The notes below the pieces were generated by a model. It saw nothing but the letters and a program-made list of their open reading frames with translations. It was not told the origin of the DNA and made no database searches. This document shows positions 17,053-25,205 of a stretch of DNA of 64,000 nt, piece after piece. Position 1 is the first letter of the stretch. Every line of letters begins with the position of its first letter. Made by a program: the position numbers and the translations under genes. The DNA comes from Pseudosulfitobacter sp. DSM 107133 (GTDB taxonomy: Bacteria; Pseudomonadota; Alphaproteobacteria; Rhodobacterales; Rhodobacteraceae), in contig NZ_CP085155.1 in assembly GCF_022788695.1 (NCBI RefSeq), forward strand, positions 372,001 through 436,000, given 5' to 3'.

Positions 17053-18006
17053 ATGTCTATCAAATCCATATTGCTTGCCAGTGCCGTGGCGCTGTCACCC
17101 TTTGCCGCTGCGGCGCAGGATATGACCATCGGCTTTTCGCAGATCGGATCTGAATCCGGCTGGCGCGCGGCTGAAACCACGGTCACCAAACAGCAGGCCG
17201 CCGACCGCGGGATCACCCTGAAGTTTGCGGACGCCCAGCAAAAGCAGGAAAACCAGATTTCGGCCCTTCGCTCGTTCATCGCGCAGGGTGTCGATGCGAT
17301 CCTGATTGCGCCCGTCGTTGCAACCGGCTGGGACGAAGTGCTGGAAGAGGCCAAGGACGCCGACATTCCGGTGATCCTGCTGGACCGCACGGTGGATGCG
17401 CCCGATGATCTGTATCTGACCGCCGTCACCTCGGATCTGGTCCACGAAGGCGAAGTCGCCGGTCAATGGCTGGTTGATGCGCAGGCAGGTGCGGATTGCC
17501 GGATTGTCGAATTGCAGGGCACCACGGGGTCGTCGCCTGCAATTGACCGCAAGACCGGCTTTGAAAAATCCATCGCAGGTCACGACAACCTTGAAATCGT
17601 GCGCTCGCAAACCGGCGACTTTACCCGCTCGCAAGGCAAGGTCGTGATGGAAAGCTTTCTGAAGGCCGAAGGCGGCGAAAACATCTGCGCCCTTTATGCC
17701 CACAATGACGACATGGCCGTTGGCGCCATTCAGGCAATCAAAGAGGCCGGGTTGAATCCGGGCGAAGATATCAAGATCGTGGCCATTGACGGTGTGCCGG
17801 ATGCCCACCTTGCCATCGCCAATGGCGAAATGAACGCAACGATTGAGTTGACACCAAACATGGCCGGCCCCGCGCTGGATGCACTGGTGGCGTTCAAGAC
17901 CGACGGCACAGTGCCGCCCAAGTGGATCCAGACTGAATCGCGCCTGTATACGGCGGCAGACGACAATCAGGCGATCTACGAGATGAAAAAGGGTCTGGGC
18001 TACTGA
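17053..18006 (+). CDS. ytfQ: Sugar ABC transporter periplasmic binding protein, YtfQ-like
   Basis: This 317-residue periplasmic protein of the type I (ribose-binding) fold has a signal peptide ending at FAAAAQD. Its mature start, MTIGFSQIGSESGWRAAET, is the signature of the galactofuranose-binding protein YtfQ. Ligand-contacting stretches include VILLDRTVD, LQGTTGSSPAIDRKTGF and AHNDDMAVGA. GGGAGGA at 17041-17047 fixes the start at 17053. It heads an operon with YtfR-, YtfT- and YjfF-like genes. The E. coli system carries D-galactofuranose; relatives in alphaproteobacteria can carry L-arabinose or D-galactose, so the substrate is only probable. Confidence 0.9.
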   Translation: MSIKSILLASAVALSPFAAAAQDMTIGFSQIGSESGWRAAETTVTKQQAADRGITLKFADAQQKQENQISALRSFIAQGVDAILIAPVVATGWDEVLEEAKDADIPVILLDRTVDAPDDLYLTAVTSDLVHEGEVAGQWLVDAQAGADCRIVELQGTTGSSPAIDRKTGFEKSIAGHDNLEIVRSQTGDFTRSQGKVVMESFLKAEGGENICALYAHNDDMAVGAIQAIKEAGLNPGEDIKIVAIDGVPDAHLAIANGEMNATIELTPNMAGPALDALVAFKTDGTVPPKWIQTESRLYTAADDNQAIYEMKKGLGY

Positions 18007-18043
18007 TCGGGTAAAGGGTTTACAGGACCACCCCTTTCACATC

Positions 18044-18078
18044 GGATGGCATCACGCAGACCCTGCGGGGTGTCATCC
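18044..18078 (+). terminator. Strong stem-loop between ytfQ and ytfR
   Basis: GGATGGCATCACGCAG (18044-18059) pairs with CTGCGGGGTGTCATCC (18063-18078) around the loop ACC, with a single A-G mismatch and two G-T pairs. It stands between the binding-protein stop and the ATPase start. It lacks a T-run and so is probably an attenuator or an RNA-stabilising hairpin rather than a complete terminator. Confidence 0.6.
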
Positions 18079-18105
18079 ACCGCTGCCAGACCCGAGGACT
18101 TTTCG

Positions 18106-19623
18106 ATGACAGACGAACGCCGCCCGATGCTGCACGCCAAGGGCATCTCGAAATTCTTTCCCGGCACCGTCGCTTTGGACAATGTCGAACTGACCCTGCA
18201 CGCAGGCGAGGTTCACGCCCTTCTGGGCGAAAACGGCGCGGGCAAATCCACATTGATCAAATGCCTGACAGGGGTGTACCGCCGCGATGGCGGGCACATC
18301 GTGCTGGACGGTATGGATGTCGATCCGGCATCGACCCATCACAGCCAGACCCTGGGCATCGGAACGGTCTATCAAGAGGTCAACCTGCTGCCCAACCTGA
18401 CGGTTGCCGAAAACCTGTATCTGGGGCGCCAGCCCATGCGCGGCCCCTTTCTGGACCGCCGCCGCATGAATGCACAGGCCCGTGAAACATTGCGCGGCTT
18501 TGGCATTCGCATTGATCCGGCGCAGCCCCTGTCGACCTATTCGGTTGCCGTCCAACAGGTCGTGGCCATTGCCCGCGCGGTTGAAATGTCCGGCAAGGTT
18601 CTGATCCTTGACGAGCCGACCGCCAGCCTTGACCACGACGAGGTGCAACTGCTGTTCTCGGTCATCCGGCAATTGAAATCCCGCGGACTGGCGGTGGTGT
18701 TCATCACCCATTTTCTGGATCAGGTGTTCGACCTGTGCGACTGCGCGACCGTGCTGCGCAACGGGCAGGTTGTGGGCCGTGTCGATCTGGAAACCACCAG
18801 CCGCAATGACGTTATCACCCTGATGCTGGGCCGCCAGTTGGCCGCACAGGTCAGGGCACAAAAGCCAACATCTCAGGGCCGTCCCCTGTTGCAGATCGAA
18901 GGTCTGCAGAAAACCGGTATGCTGGGCAGCTTTACCCTGGATCTGAGCGAAGGCGAGGTTGTCGGACTGGCGGGCCTGCTGGGGTCGGGGCGCACAGAAA
19001 CCGCGAACCTGATTTTCGGAGCTGTGCGGGCCGATCAGGGTACGTTGCGCCTGCGCGGCAAGGACATTCAGGTGCGCAACCCGCGCGATGCGGTGGCCCA
19101 CGGCTTTGCCCTGTGTCCCGAAGACCGCAAGACCGATGGCATCGTCGGAGAATTGAGCGTGCGCGACAATATCGTGCTGGCGCTTCAGGCGCGTCAGGGC
19201 TGGCTGCGCAAGGTGCCCAGCAAAAAGGTCGAGGCCATTGCCCAGCACTATGTGCGCACGCTGGACATCCGCCTTGCCAATCTCGACATGCCGATCCGTC
19301 TGCTGTCGGGGGGCAACCAGCAAAAGGCGCTGCTGGCGCGATGGCTGGCCACCGACCCCGATTTTCTGATCCTGGACGAACCCACGCGCGGCATCGACAT
19401 CGGCGCACATGCCGAGATTATCGCGCTGATCGGACGGTTGCAGCAGGACGGCATGGCCTTGTTGGTTGCCTCGTCCGAGATGGAAGAGCTGGTGGCCTAT
19501 TCGAACCGCGTCATTGTTCTGCGTGACCGCATGCAGGTCAAAGAGCTGACAGGGGCCGAGATTACATCGGACAACATCATTCGCGCCATAGCCGCCGAGC
19601 CGGTCAGCGAGGTGGTCCAATGA
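18106..19623 (+). CDS. ytfR: Sugar ABC transporter ATP-binding protein, YtfR-like (two ATPase domains)
   Basis: This 505-residue cytoplasmic protein has two fused ATPase domains of the RbsA/MglA type. The first has a full Walker [10 protein letters not shown] at 41-49, and a Walker [10 protein letters not shown], but a degenerate signature (LSTYSVAVQQ). The second has the usual degenerate Walker A region (GLAGLLGSGRTE), an intact LSGGNQQKA signature and [11 protein letters not shown]. This asymmetry is normal for the family. The start at 18106 has GAGGA eight bases upstream. It energises the two permeases encoded next, with which it overlaps (ATGA at 19620-19623). Confidence 0.93.
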   Translation: MTDERRPMLHAKGISKFFPGTVALDNVELTLHAGEVHALLGENGAGKSTLIKCLTGVYRRDGGHIVLDGMDVDPASTHHSQTLGIGTVYQEVNLLPNLTVAENLYLGRQPMRGPFLDRRRMNAQARETLRGFGIRIDPAQPLSTYSVAVQQVVAIARAVEMSGKVLILDEPTASLDHDEVQLLFSVIRQLKSRGLAVVFITHFLDQVFDLCDCATVLRNGQVVGRVDLETTSRNDVITLMLGRQLAAQVRAQKPTSQGRPLLQIEGLQKTGMLGSFTLDLSEGEVVGLAGLLGSGRTETANLIFGAVRADQGTLRLRGKDIQVRNPRDAVAHGFALCPEDRKTDGIVGELSVRDNIVLALQARQGWLRKVPSKKVEAIAQHYVRTLDIRLANLDMPIRLLSGGNQQKALLARWLATDPDFLILDEPTRGIDIGAHAEIIALIGRLQQDGMALLVASSEMEELVAYSNRVIVLRDRMQVKELTGAEITSDNIIRAIAAEPVSEVVQ

Positions 19624-20654
19624 CCCGCAATGCATTCCTGCGCCGCATCACCCCGCAGCTGGTCATCCTTGCCATCGTGCTGGGGCTGAACGTTCTGGTG
19701 TTCCCTGATTTTTTCGACGTGGAAATGAAAAACGGCCGCCTGTTCGGCAATCTGATTGACGTGTTGAACCGTGGCGCGCCCACCGCGCTGTTGTGCCTTG
19801 GCATGACGCTGGTGATTGCGACCAAGGGCATTGATCTGTCCGTGGGTGCTGTTATGGCCATAGCGGGGGCAACGGCTGCGTCTTTGGTTGTCGATGGCAA
19901 TCATTGGAGCGTTGCCGTCATCGGCGCCCTGTCCGTCGGGGCGCTGTGCGGGCTGTGGAACGGGTTTCTGGTGGCGTTCCTGCGCATCCAGCCCATTGTC
20001 GCCACGCTGGTTCTGATGGTCGCGGGGCGCGGCATTGCCCAGCTGATTACCGAGGGCACGATCCTGACATTCCTTGACCCCGGCCTGATCCATCTGGGTG
20101 CGGGCACGATGGGGGGCATTCCAACACCCGTGCTGATCTGGCTGGTGCTGGGCATTTCGGTGGCGTTTTTTGTGCGCCGCACCGCCCTTGGCATGTTGAT
20201 CGAAGCCATTGGCATCAACGAGGCCTCGTCCCGTCTGGCCGGAATCAACAGCCGCGTTCTGCTGGTCTGTGTTTATGTTGTTTCGGGCATTGGCGCGGCC
20301 ATTGCAGGCGTGATTGTCGCAGCTGACATTCAGGGCGCCGATGCCAACAATGCCGGCCTGTGGCTGGAACTGGACGCGATCCTTGCCGTGGTGATCGGCG
20401 GCAACAGCCTGTTGGGCGGGCGGTTTTCCATCGTGGCATCACTGCTGGGGGCGATGATTATCCAATCGGTCAATTCGCTGATCCTGCTGTCGGGCCTGCC
20501 GCCCGAATTCAACCTGATTATCAAGGCGCTTCTGATTATTGCCATTCTGGTCATCCAGTCGCCCAAGGTCGCGCACCTGCTGTACATCCTGCGCGCCTCG
20601 GCGCCGCAAGCCCAGCCCAAACCCCTGCCCCCTTTGAAGGAGAGCCAGCGATGA
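19620..20654 (+). CDS. ytfT: Sugar ABC transporter permease, YtfT-like
   Basis: This 344-residue inner-membrane permease of the ribose/galactose class has eight or more hydrophobic segments. It carries the family motif LGMTLVIATKGIDLSVGAVMA near residue 65 and LDAILAVVIGGNSLLGGRFS in the second half. It overlaps ytfR at its start and yjfF at its stop, each by ATGA. It should form a heterodimer with the YjfF-like protein, as in the E. coli system. Confidence 0.92.
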   Translation: MTRNAFLRRITPQLVILAIVLGLNVLVFPDFFDVEMKNGRLFGNLIDVLNRGAPTALLCLGMTLVIATKGIDLSVGAVMAIAGATAASLVVDGNHWSVAVIGALSVGALCGLWNGFLVAFLRIQPIVATLVLMVAGRGIAQLITEGTILTFLDPGLIHLGAGTMGGIPTPVLIWLVLGISVAFFVRRTALGMLIEAIGINEASSRLAGINSRVLLVCVYVVSGIGAAIAGVIVAADIQGADANNAGLWLELDAILAVVIGGNSLLGGRFSIVASLLGAMIIQSVNSLILLSGLPPEFNLIIKALLIIAILVIQSPKVAHLLYILRASAPQAQPKPLPPLKESQR

Positions 20655-21643
20655 TCCGCTCGACCCATCTGCCGCTGATTGTCACCCTGGCGACCTTTGT
20701 TCTGGCCTATGCGCTGTGCGCCTGGCAGTTTCCTGCGATGCTGTCGCTGCGGGTGGTGGCCAACCTGCTGACCGACAATGCCTTTCTTGGCATTGTGGCC
20801 GTGGGCATGACCTTTGTGATCCTGTCGGGGGGCATCGATCTGTCTGTCGGCTCGGTCATTGCCTTTACCGGCGTGTTTCTGGCGGTGGTGCTGCGCGATA
20901 CATCGCTGCATCCGTTGATGGCCTTTGCCATTGTGCTGGTCATCACCGCCGCCTTTGGCGCGGCCATGGGGGCGATCATTCATTACCTTGAAATGCCCCC
21001 CTTTATCGTCACGCTTGCCGGCATGTTTCTGGCAAGGGGTGCGGCCTATGTGCTGTCGACAGATTCCGTGCCCATCACGCACGAATTCTATGACGCCCTG
21101 CAACAGATCTATTGGAAGACAGCCAGCGGCGGGCGGTTCCGGCTGATTGGCGGGGTGATGATTGTCACCTTTATCGTCGGCATTCTGGTCGCGCACCGCA
21201 CCCGCTTTGGCCAGAATGTCTACGCCTTGGGGGGCGGCAGCGCGACCTCGCGGCTGATGGGAGTGCCTGTGGCGTCGACCACGGTGGGCATTTACGCCAT
21301 ATCGGGCGGTTTGGCCGGGCTGGCGGGCATTGTCTTTTCGCTCTACACATCTGCGGGCTATTCCCTGGCGACGGTGGGGGTCGAGCTGGATGCCATTGCG
21401 GCTGTCGTCATTGGGGGCACACTGTTGACCGGAGGTTTCGGATTTGTTGCGGGGACATTCTTTGGCATTCTGATCATGGGACTGATCCAGACCTATATCG
21501 TGTTCGACGGCACGCTTTCGAGCTGGTGGACAAAAATCGTTATCGGGGGTTTGCTGTTTGCATTCATCCTTCTCCAAAAGGGACTGACTTGGGCATCGAC
21601 AGCACGCAGAAAAGCAGCGACTGGCTTCGTCACGCCATCATGA
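20651..21643 (+). CDS. yjfF: Sugar ABC transporter permease, YjfF-like
   Basis: This 330-residue permease is the partner of the YtfT-like protein. Landmarks include VGMTFVILSGGIDLSVGSVI, the cytoplasmic-loop segment YALGGGSATSRLMGVPV and LDAIAAVVIGGTLLTGGFG. The start is the ATG at 20651, which shares an ATGA with the ytfT stop; the frame is open much further upstream, but that part lies inside ytfT. Its stop at 21643 overlaps the start of the GntR regulator gene, which ties regulator production to transporter production. Confidence 0.92.
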   Translation: MIRSTHLPLIVTLATFVLAYALCAWQFPAMLSLRVVANLLTDNAFLGIVAVGMTFVILSGGIDLSVGSVIAFTGVFLAVVLRDTSLHPLMAFAIVLVITAAFGAAMGAIIHYLEMPPFIVTLAGMFLARGAAYVLSTDSVPITHEFYDALQQIYWKTASGGRFRLIGGVMIVTFIVGILVAHRTRFGQNVYALGGGSATSRLMGVPVASTTVGIYAISGGLAGLAGIVFSLYTSAGYSLATVGVELDAIAAVVIGGTLLTGGFGFVAGTFFGILIMGLIQTYIVFDGTLSSWWTKIVIGGLLFAFILLQKGLTWASTARRKAATGFVTPS

Positions 21644-22365
21644 GCTTTGTCCATTCCGGTGGGCGGGACGAGCGCGCCTCGAACCATACGACATTTGTTG
21701 TCGACCAGTTGGGGCGCGGCATCGTTGCGGGCGAATACCCCGAGGGCACAATGATCCCGTTGGACCCGGACCTGTGCGAAATGTTCGGCGTGTCGCGCAC
21801 CGTGGTGCGCGAGGCCAAAAAGACGTTGATCGCCAAGGGGCTGATCCAGTCTAAGGCCAAGGTCGGCACCCATGTGCGCAAATCCGACGACTGGAACATG
21901 TTCGACGAAGACGTGCTGATGTGGCACGCCGCCCAGAAGAACCCGGTAAAGTTCTATGAAGAGCTGTTCGAGATCCGCATGATCTTTGAACCCGCAGCCG
22001 CAGCCAAGGCCGCGACCATGGCCAATTCGGTGGACAGCGCGCGGCTGACGCAACTGGTCGACGACATGGAAAATGCCACCGACCGGGCGTCTTTTGCCGT
22101 GGCAGATTATGAATTTCACAAGCAAATCCTGAAGCTTTCGCGCAACCGCTTCCTGCATTCGCTGGGCGACATGGTGCAGACGGCACTGTATTCGCTGTTC
22201 ATGGCCGAAGCGAATGATGCCTTTCCGCAAAACAAGATCGAGGTCGCGCTGAAACACCGCAAGATCGCATTGGCGATTGCCGGCGGCGAGGCCGCAACCG
22301 CGCGTGATGCGATGACGGCGGTAATCAGCGAAAGCTATGCCCGCACCCAGCCACAGTACAAGTAA
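21640..22365 (+). CDS. GntR-family transcriptional regulator with FCD domain
   Basis: This 241-residue regulator has a winged helix at about residues 15-75 (FVVDQLGRGIVAGEYPEGTMIP, then SRTVVREAKKTLIAKGLI) and a C-terminal FCD ligand domain with the metal-site pattern ADYEFHKQILKLSRN. It resembles galactonate- and gluconate-responsive regulators of the FadR subfamily. The ATG at 21640 is chosen because it overlaps the yjfF stop (ATGA); a TTG about 50 bases upstream would add residues encoded within yjfF. As the last gene of the sugar ABC operon it probably controls that operon through the inverted repeat at 17001-17019. Confidence 0.88.
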   Translation: MSFVHSGGRDERASNHTTFVVDQLGRGIVAGEYPEGTMIPLDPDLCEMFGVSRTVVREAKKTLIAKGLIQSKAKVGTHVRKSDDWNMFDEDVLMWHAAQKNPVKFYEELFEIRMIFEPAAAAKAATMANSVDSARLTQLVDDMENATDRASFAVADYEFHKQILKLSRNRFLHSLGDMVQTALYSLFMAEANDAFPQNKIEVALKHRKIALAIAGGEAATARDAMTAVISESYARTQPQYK

Positions 22366-22375
22366 CCGGCGTTAC
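22362..22375. terminator. Small shared hairpin between convergent gntR and fuconolactonase genes
   Basis: GTAAC-CGGC-GTTAC forms a short perfect stem that includes both TAA stop codons of the convergent genes. An alternative pairing of AACCG (22364-22368) with CGGTT (22375-22379) is possible. The stem is short, so termination strength is doubtful. Confidence 0.3.
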
Positions 22376-23211
22376 GGTTTCAGCTGAAGCCGCGGGTAAG
22401 CGCGCAGGGCGCTGCCTGTCTCAAGCGCATATTGATCCTCTGGCGTTTGGGCTTTCAGGGTGTTGTTGAAAACCTCGACCCACCGGCCATAGTCCGACGC
22501 CAGATTTACGACGGGCCAGTCGCTGCCGAACATGACGCGATCTGGTGCAAAATTCTGCAAAATATGTACAATATAGCGCCGCAGGTCGGTTTCCTTCCAA
22601 TCTTCCGCAGCTTCGGTCACCAGACCGGACATTTTGCAATACACATTCTGAAACTGCGCGATCTGCGCCATCTGCGCGGCCCAGGGAACGAACACATCGT
22701 TGTGAATATCCGGCTTGGCGCAATGGTCGATGACCACAGTCAATTGCGGATAGCGTGACAGGAAAGTCTTGAGATGCCCAAGATGGCGCGGCAGCACCAA
22801 AGCGTCAAAGGTCAGATATTGCGCAACCATCGCTGAAATGGCAGGGGCAAGCGACGCGCGCAGCATCCACTGATCGTCGTCCAGATCCTGTATCATCGGC
22901 CGCAAGCCAACCAGCTTGGGGTGGCGCGACAGTCTTTCGATGCTGGCAACCGCGTGGGGCGCGTCCAGATCGACCCATCCGACAACGCCCAGAATCCAGT
23001 CATGCCGATCGGCAAGGGACAACAGATATTCTGTCTCTGCCTCGCTGTCTGCCGCCTGTACGGCAATGGTGCCCTGAATGTTGTTTGCTTGCAGAAGCGG
23101 TGCCAGATCCTCGGGCAGGAAATCGCGGTAAAGCGGGGCAAGATCGGGTGTCAGCCAGCGATAATCGCCCCGTTCAAGACGCCAGAAATGTTGATGGGTG
23201 TCGATTGTCAT
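22372..23211 (-). CDS. Amidohydrolase, probable L-fuconolactonase
   Basis: This 279-residue protein of the amidohydrolase_2 (cog3618-type lactonase) family opens with the metal motif MTIDTHQHFW. It continues with GVVGWVDLDAP, VVIDHCAKPD and VMFGSDWPVVNL, all landmarks of sugar-acid lactonases. In this position it should hydrolyse L-fucono-lactone to L-fuconate. The start at 23211 overlaps the stop of the aldo/keto reductase gene by ATGA; a longer frame extends into that gene and is not used. The operon order IclR regulator, dehydrogenase, lactonase matches the first two steps of the oxidative L-fucose pathway. Related enzymes act on galactarolactone or pyrone dicarboxylate, so the call rests partly on context. 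Confidence 0.82.
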   Translation of the reverse strand: MTIDTHQHFWRLERGDYRWLTPDLAPLYRDFLPEDLAPLLQANNIQGTIAVQAADSEAETEYLLSLADRHDWILGVVGWVDLDAPHAVASIERLSRHPKLVGLRPMIQDLDDDQWMLRASLAPAISAMVAQYLTFDALVLPRHLGHLKTFLSRYPQLTVVIDHCAKPDIHNDVFVPWAAQMAQIAQFQNVYCKMSGLVTEAAEDWKETDLRRYIVHILQNFAPDRVMFGSDWPVVNLASDYGRWVEVFNNTLKAQTPEDQYALETGSALRAYPRLQLKP

Positions 23212-24227
23212 GCGCGCATCTCCAAAAACGGCGCACCCGTTGGCGTCGGGGCATCGGGATGCAACAGATTGCGGTCTTTCAGGGCCTGCCAAAAGGCGTC
23301 CGGGATATCGCAGGCGGCCCATTCCAGCGTGTCGGAGAGTTCTTGCAGGTTGCGCAGGCCCGGAATGACCGAGACCACCACATCATGCCCCAGCGGAAAC
23401 TGAAGTGCGGCGGCGGCCAGTGGCACCTGAAAGGCCTGACAAAGCTGCGACAACTGCGTGACCCTGGCGCGCACCGCCTCTGGCACCGCGCCATAGTTCC
23501 ATGTATCGCCCCCCACCAGAACGCCCGAATTGAACGGCCCCCCGACAACAACCGAGACCTTGTGTCTGGCACATTTCGCAAACAGCCCGTCCAGTGGCGT
23601 TTGTTCCAGCAGGGTATAACGCCCCGCCAGCAGGAAAACGTCCCAGTCGCCAATCTCCAGCGCGTCGGCGCAAACCTGCGTTTCGTTTACGCCGATCCCG
23701 ATGGCCTGCACACGCCCGTCGCGCCGCAGGTCTTCCAGAGCGCGATAACCGCTTTTCTCAAGGGCTTCAAAATACTGCGCATTTCCGGCCCCGTGGGTTT
23801 CGGGGCCAATGTCATGCACATACAGGATATCAATCCGCGCCAGCCCCAGCCGCTGCAACGACGCCTCGAACGACCGCATGATCCCGTCATAGCTGTAGTC
23901 AAACACAGGGTGAAACGGCAATGCTTCCGGCCACCCCAGAGAGGCGGGATCAGGGGCTGCGCCCGGATGCAAAAGCCTGCCGACCTTGGTTGACAAGACA
24001 TAGTCCTGTCCACGCAAAACGTCTCCGACCCGCCGTTCAGACAGGCCGAACCCGTAAAACGGCGCCGTATCGACATAGCGCAAACCGCTTTTGAATGCCG
24101 TGGCCAGCGTGTCGGCGGCTTGTGCGTCGTCAACGCCATTGAACAGCCCGCCCAAAGGGGCCGCACCAAATCCCAAAGTGGGCAATTGCAGCGATGTATC
24201 CCTGATGGGCCGTGTGTTGAAACGCAT
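23208..24227 (-). CDS. Aldo/keto reductase, probable L-fucose 1-dehydrogenase
   Basis: This 339-residue aldo/keto reductase is of the D-threo-aldose 1-dehydrogenase / pyridoxal 4-dehydrogenase group. The catalytic Asp and Tyr are in YVDTAPFYGFGLSE, the lysine in LSTKVGRLL and a histidine in YVHDIG. The N-terminus LPTLGFGAAPLGGLF is typical. It should oxidise L-fucose to L-fuconolactone with NAD(P). It overlaps the lactonase gene and follows the IclR gene by four bases, so all three form one minus-strand operon divergent from the fucose transporter operon. L-galactose or D-arabinose dehydrogenase activity is also possible, because these share stereochemistry with L-fucose. Confidence 0.83.
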   Translation of the reverse strand: MRFNTRPIRDTSLQLPTLGFGAAPLGGLFNGVDDAQAADTLATAFKSGLRYVDTAPFYGFGLSERRVGDVLRGQDYVLSTKVGRLLHPGAAPDPASLGWPEALPFHPVFDYSYDGIMRSFEASLQRLGLARIDILYVHDIGPETHGAGNAQYFEALEKSGYRALEDLRRDGRVQAIGIGVNETQVCADALEIGDWDVFLLAGRYTLLEQTPLDGLFAKCARHKVSVVVGGPFNSGVLVGGDTWNYGAVPEAVRARVTQLSQLCQAFQVPLAAAALQFPLGHDVVVSVIPGLRNLQELSDTLEWAACDIPDAFWQALKDRNLLHPDAPTPTGAPFLEMRA

Positions 24228-24231
24228 GGCC

Positions 24232-25026
24232 CTACCCGTCTTTCCCGGCGGGATCCGCCCCGCCGTACATGGCTGTCAGCTCCCTTGCCAGCGCGTGATA
24301 AAGCTCTGCAACCTCGTCAAGGGACGGCACATTCAGATCATCGACACGTTCCAGATAGGGGCAGCTGAGAACCGCCGTGACATCACCCGATGGCCCGAAA
24401 ATCGGAAAGGCAAGGTTCGTCACCCCCACGGCGGTGGCCGATTCCATTTTCTCGTACCCGACCGCGCGAATACGCGCGAGGTGATCGTCGAACACCGCGC
24501 GGTTCAACTCCGGCTCGCCGGTGGCGCGCCGGTGCATGGCAATCAAATCCTCCAATGCGTCTTGGGAGCGAAACGCCGCCAAAGTCCGCCCCGTGCCGGT
24601 GTTCCACAGTCCGATAACCGTGCCGCTGCGCAGTGCGAGGCTCCAGTTGCCGGGCGATTCAGCCGAGGCCACAATGACAATGTCACCGTTGCTTTCCATG
24701 CCGATGTGGCAGGATTGCCAGGCCTTTCGCGCCACGGCGCGCATACGCGGCAGCGCTTCTTCGATGACCCGCCCGATGGGGGGATGGCGCTGGCTGATCG
24801 CGAACATCTTGAGGCTGAGCGTATAGCGGTCGCCGGTGATCGAGCGGGTGACATAGTTGCGCCGCACCAAAGTCGACAGCATCCGGTAAATCTCGCTTTG
24901 GGACCGGTCCAGCGCCTTGGCGACCTCGCCCTGCGACACGCCTTCGCCGTGGTTTGCCAGATATTCCAGAATATCCAGCCCCTTTTCCAAGGCAGGCGCG
25001 CGGTATTTTTCGGTGCTGTCATCCAT
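24232..25026 (-). CDS. IclR-family transcriptional regulator
   Basis: This 264-residue protein has an N-terminal winged helix at about residues 10-75 (ALEKGLDILEYLANHGEGVSQ, then SQSEIYRMLSTL) and a C-terminal IclR effector domain with GMESNGDIVIVASAESPG and a GTGRTLAAF-like segment. It heads the minus-strand fucose operon and faces the transporter operon across a 150-base region. It is the obvious candidate regulator of L-fucose use. The IclR family includes both repressors and activators, and the inducer could be fucose, fuconate or a keto-deoxy product. Confidence 0.88.
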   Translation of the reverse strand: MDDSTEKYRAPALEKGLDILEYLANHGEGVSQGEVAKALDRSQSEIYRMLSTLVRRNYVTRSITGDRYTLSLKMFAISQRHPPIGRVIEEALPRMRAVARKAWQSCHIGMESNGDIVIVASAESPGNWSLALRSGTVIGLWNTGTGRTLAAFRSQDALEDLIAMHRRATGEPELNRAVFDDHLARIRAVGYEKMESATAVGVTNLAFPIFGPSGDVTAVLSCPYLERVDDLNVPSLDEVAELYHALARELTAMYGGADPAGKDG

Positions 25027-25094
25027 TGTCGGTCGATCCTGAGCCCAAGACGCTTTTCATCAGTCTTCAAAATAGCCTGTGAATGTCAAGCTTG

Positions 25095-25104
25095 ATTTAT
25101 AAAT
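25095..25104. promoter_or_regulatory. ATTTATAAAT palindrome in the divergent fucose promoter region
   Basis: The 150-base region between the IclR gene and the fucose ABC operon has an AT-rich core containing the perfect 10-bp palindrome ATTTATAAAT and the nearby AATAATTGTTTTAC. This may be part of the IclR operator or a -10 region. No standard promoter spacing is clear enough to assign. Confidence 0.3.
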
Positions 25105-25176
25105 GAATAATTGTTTTACTTGCGAATATCGCTGCCAAAGAAAGCGGTGACAAAATTTGCGTCCAGGGAGGAACAA

Positions 25177-25205
25177 ATGAAAAATCAAATATCTTCAAGG
25201 TATTG
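25177..25205 (+). other. Apparent one-base deletion in the A-run of the binding-protein signal peptide
   Basis: GGAGGA at 25167-25172 is followed by ATG at 25177 and a run of five A (25180-25184). Read as it stands, this ATG gives a 39-codon frame that stops at 25296 without similarity to anything. If the run had six A, the ATG would read MKKSNIFKVLLASTAIATF and continue into the downstream frame as a perfect signal peptide. The mature protein frame is otherwise intact. Either the sequence has a homopolymer error, or the allele is genuinely frameshifted, or translation relies on TTG at 25203 or on slippage. Confidence 0.8.

Noticed and set aside
18073..19635. A 520-codon frame opposite ytfR
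   Set aside because: The plus-strand gene has complete ABC ATPase motifs; the antisense translation has none.
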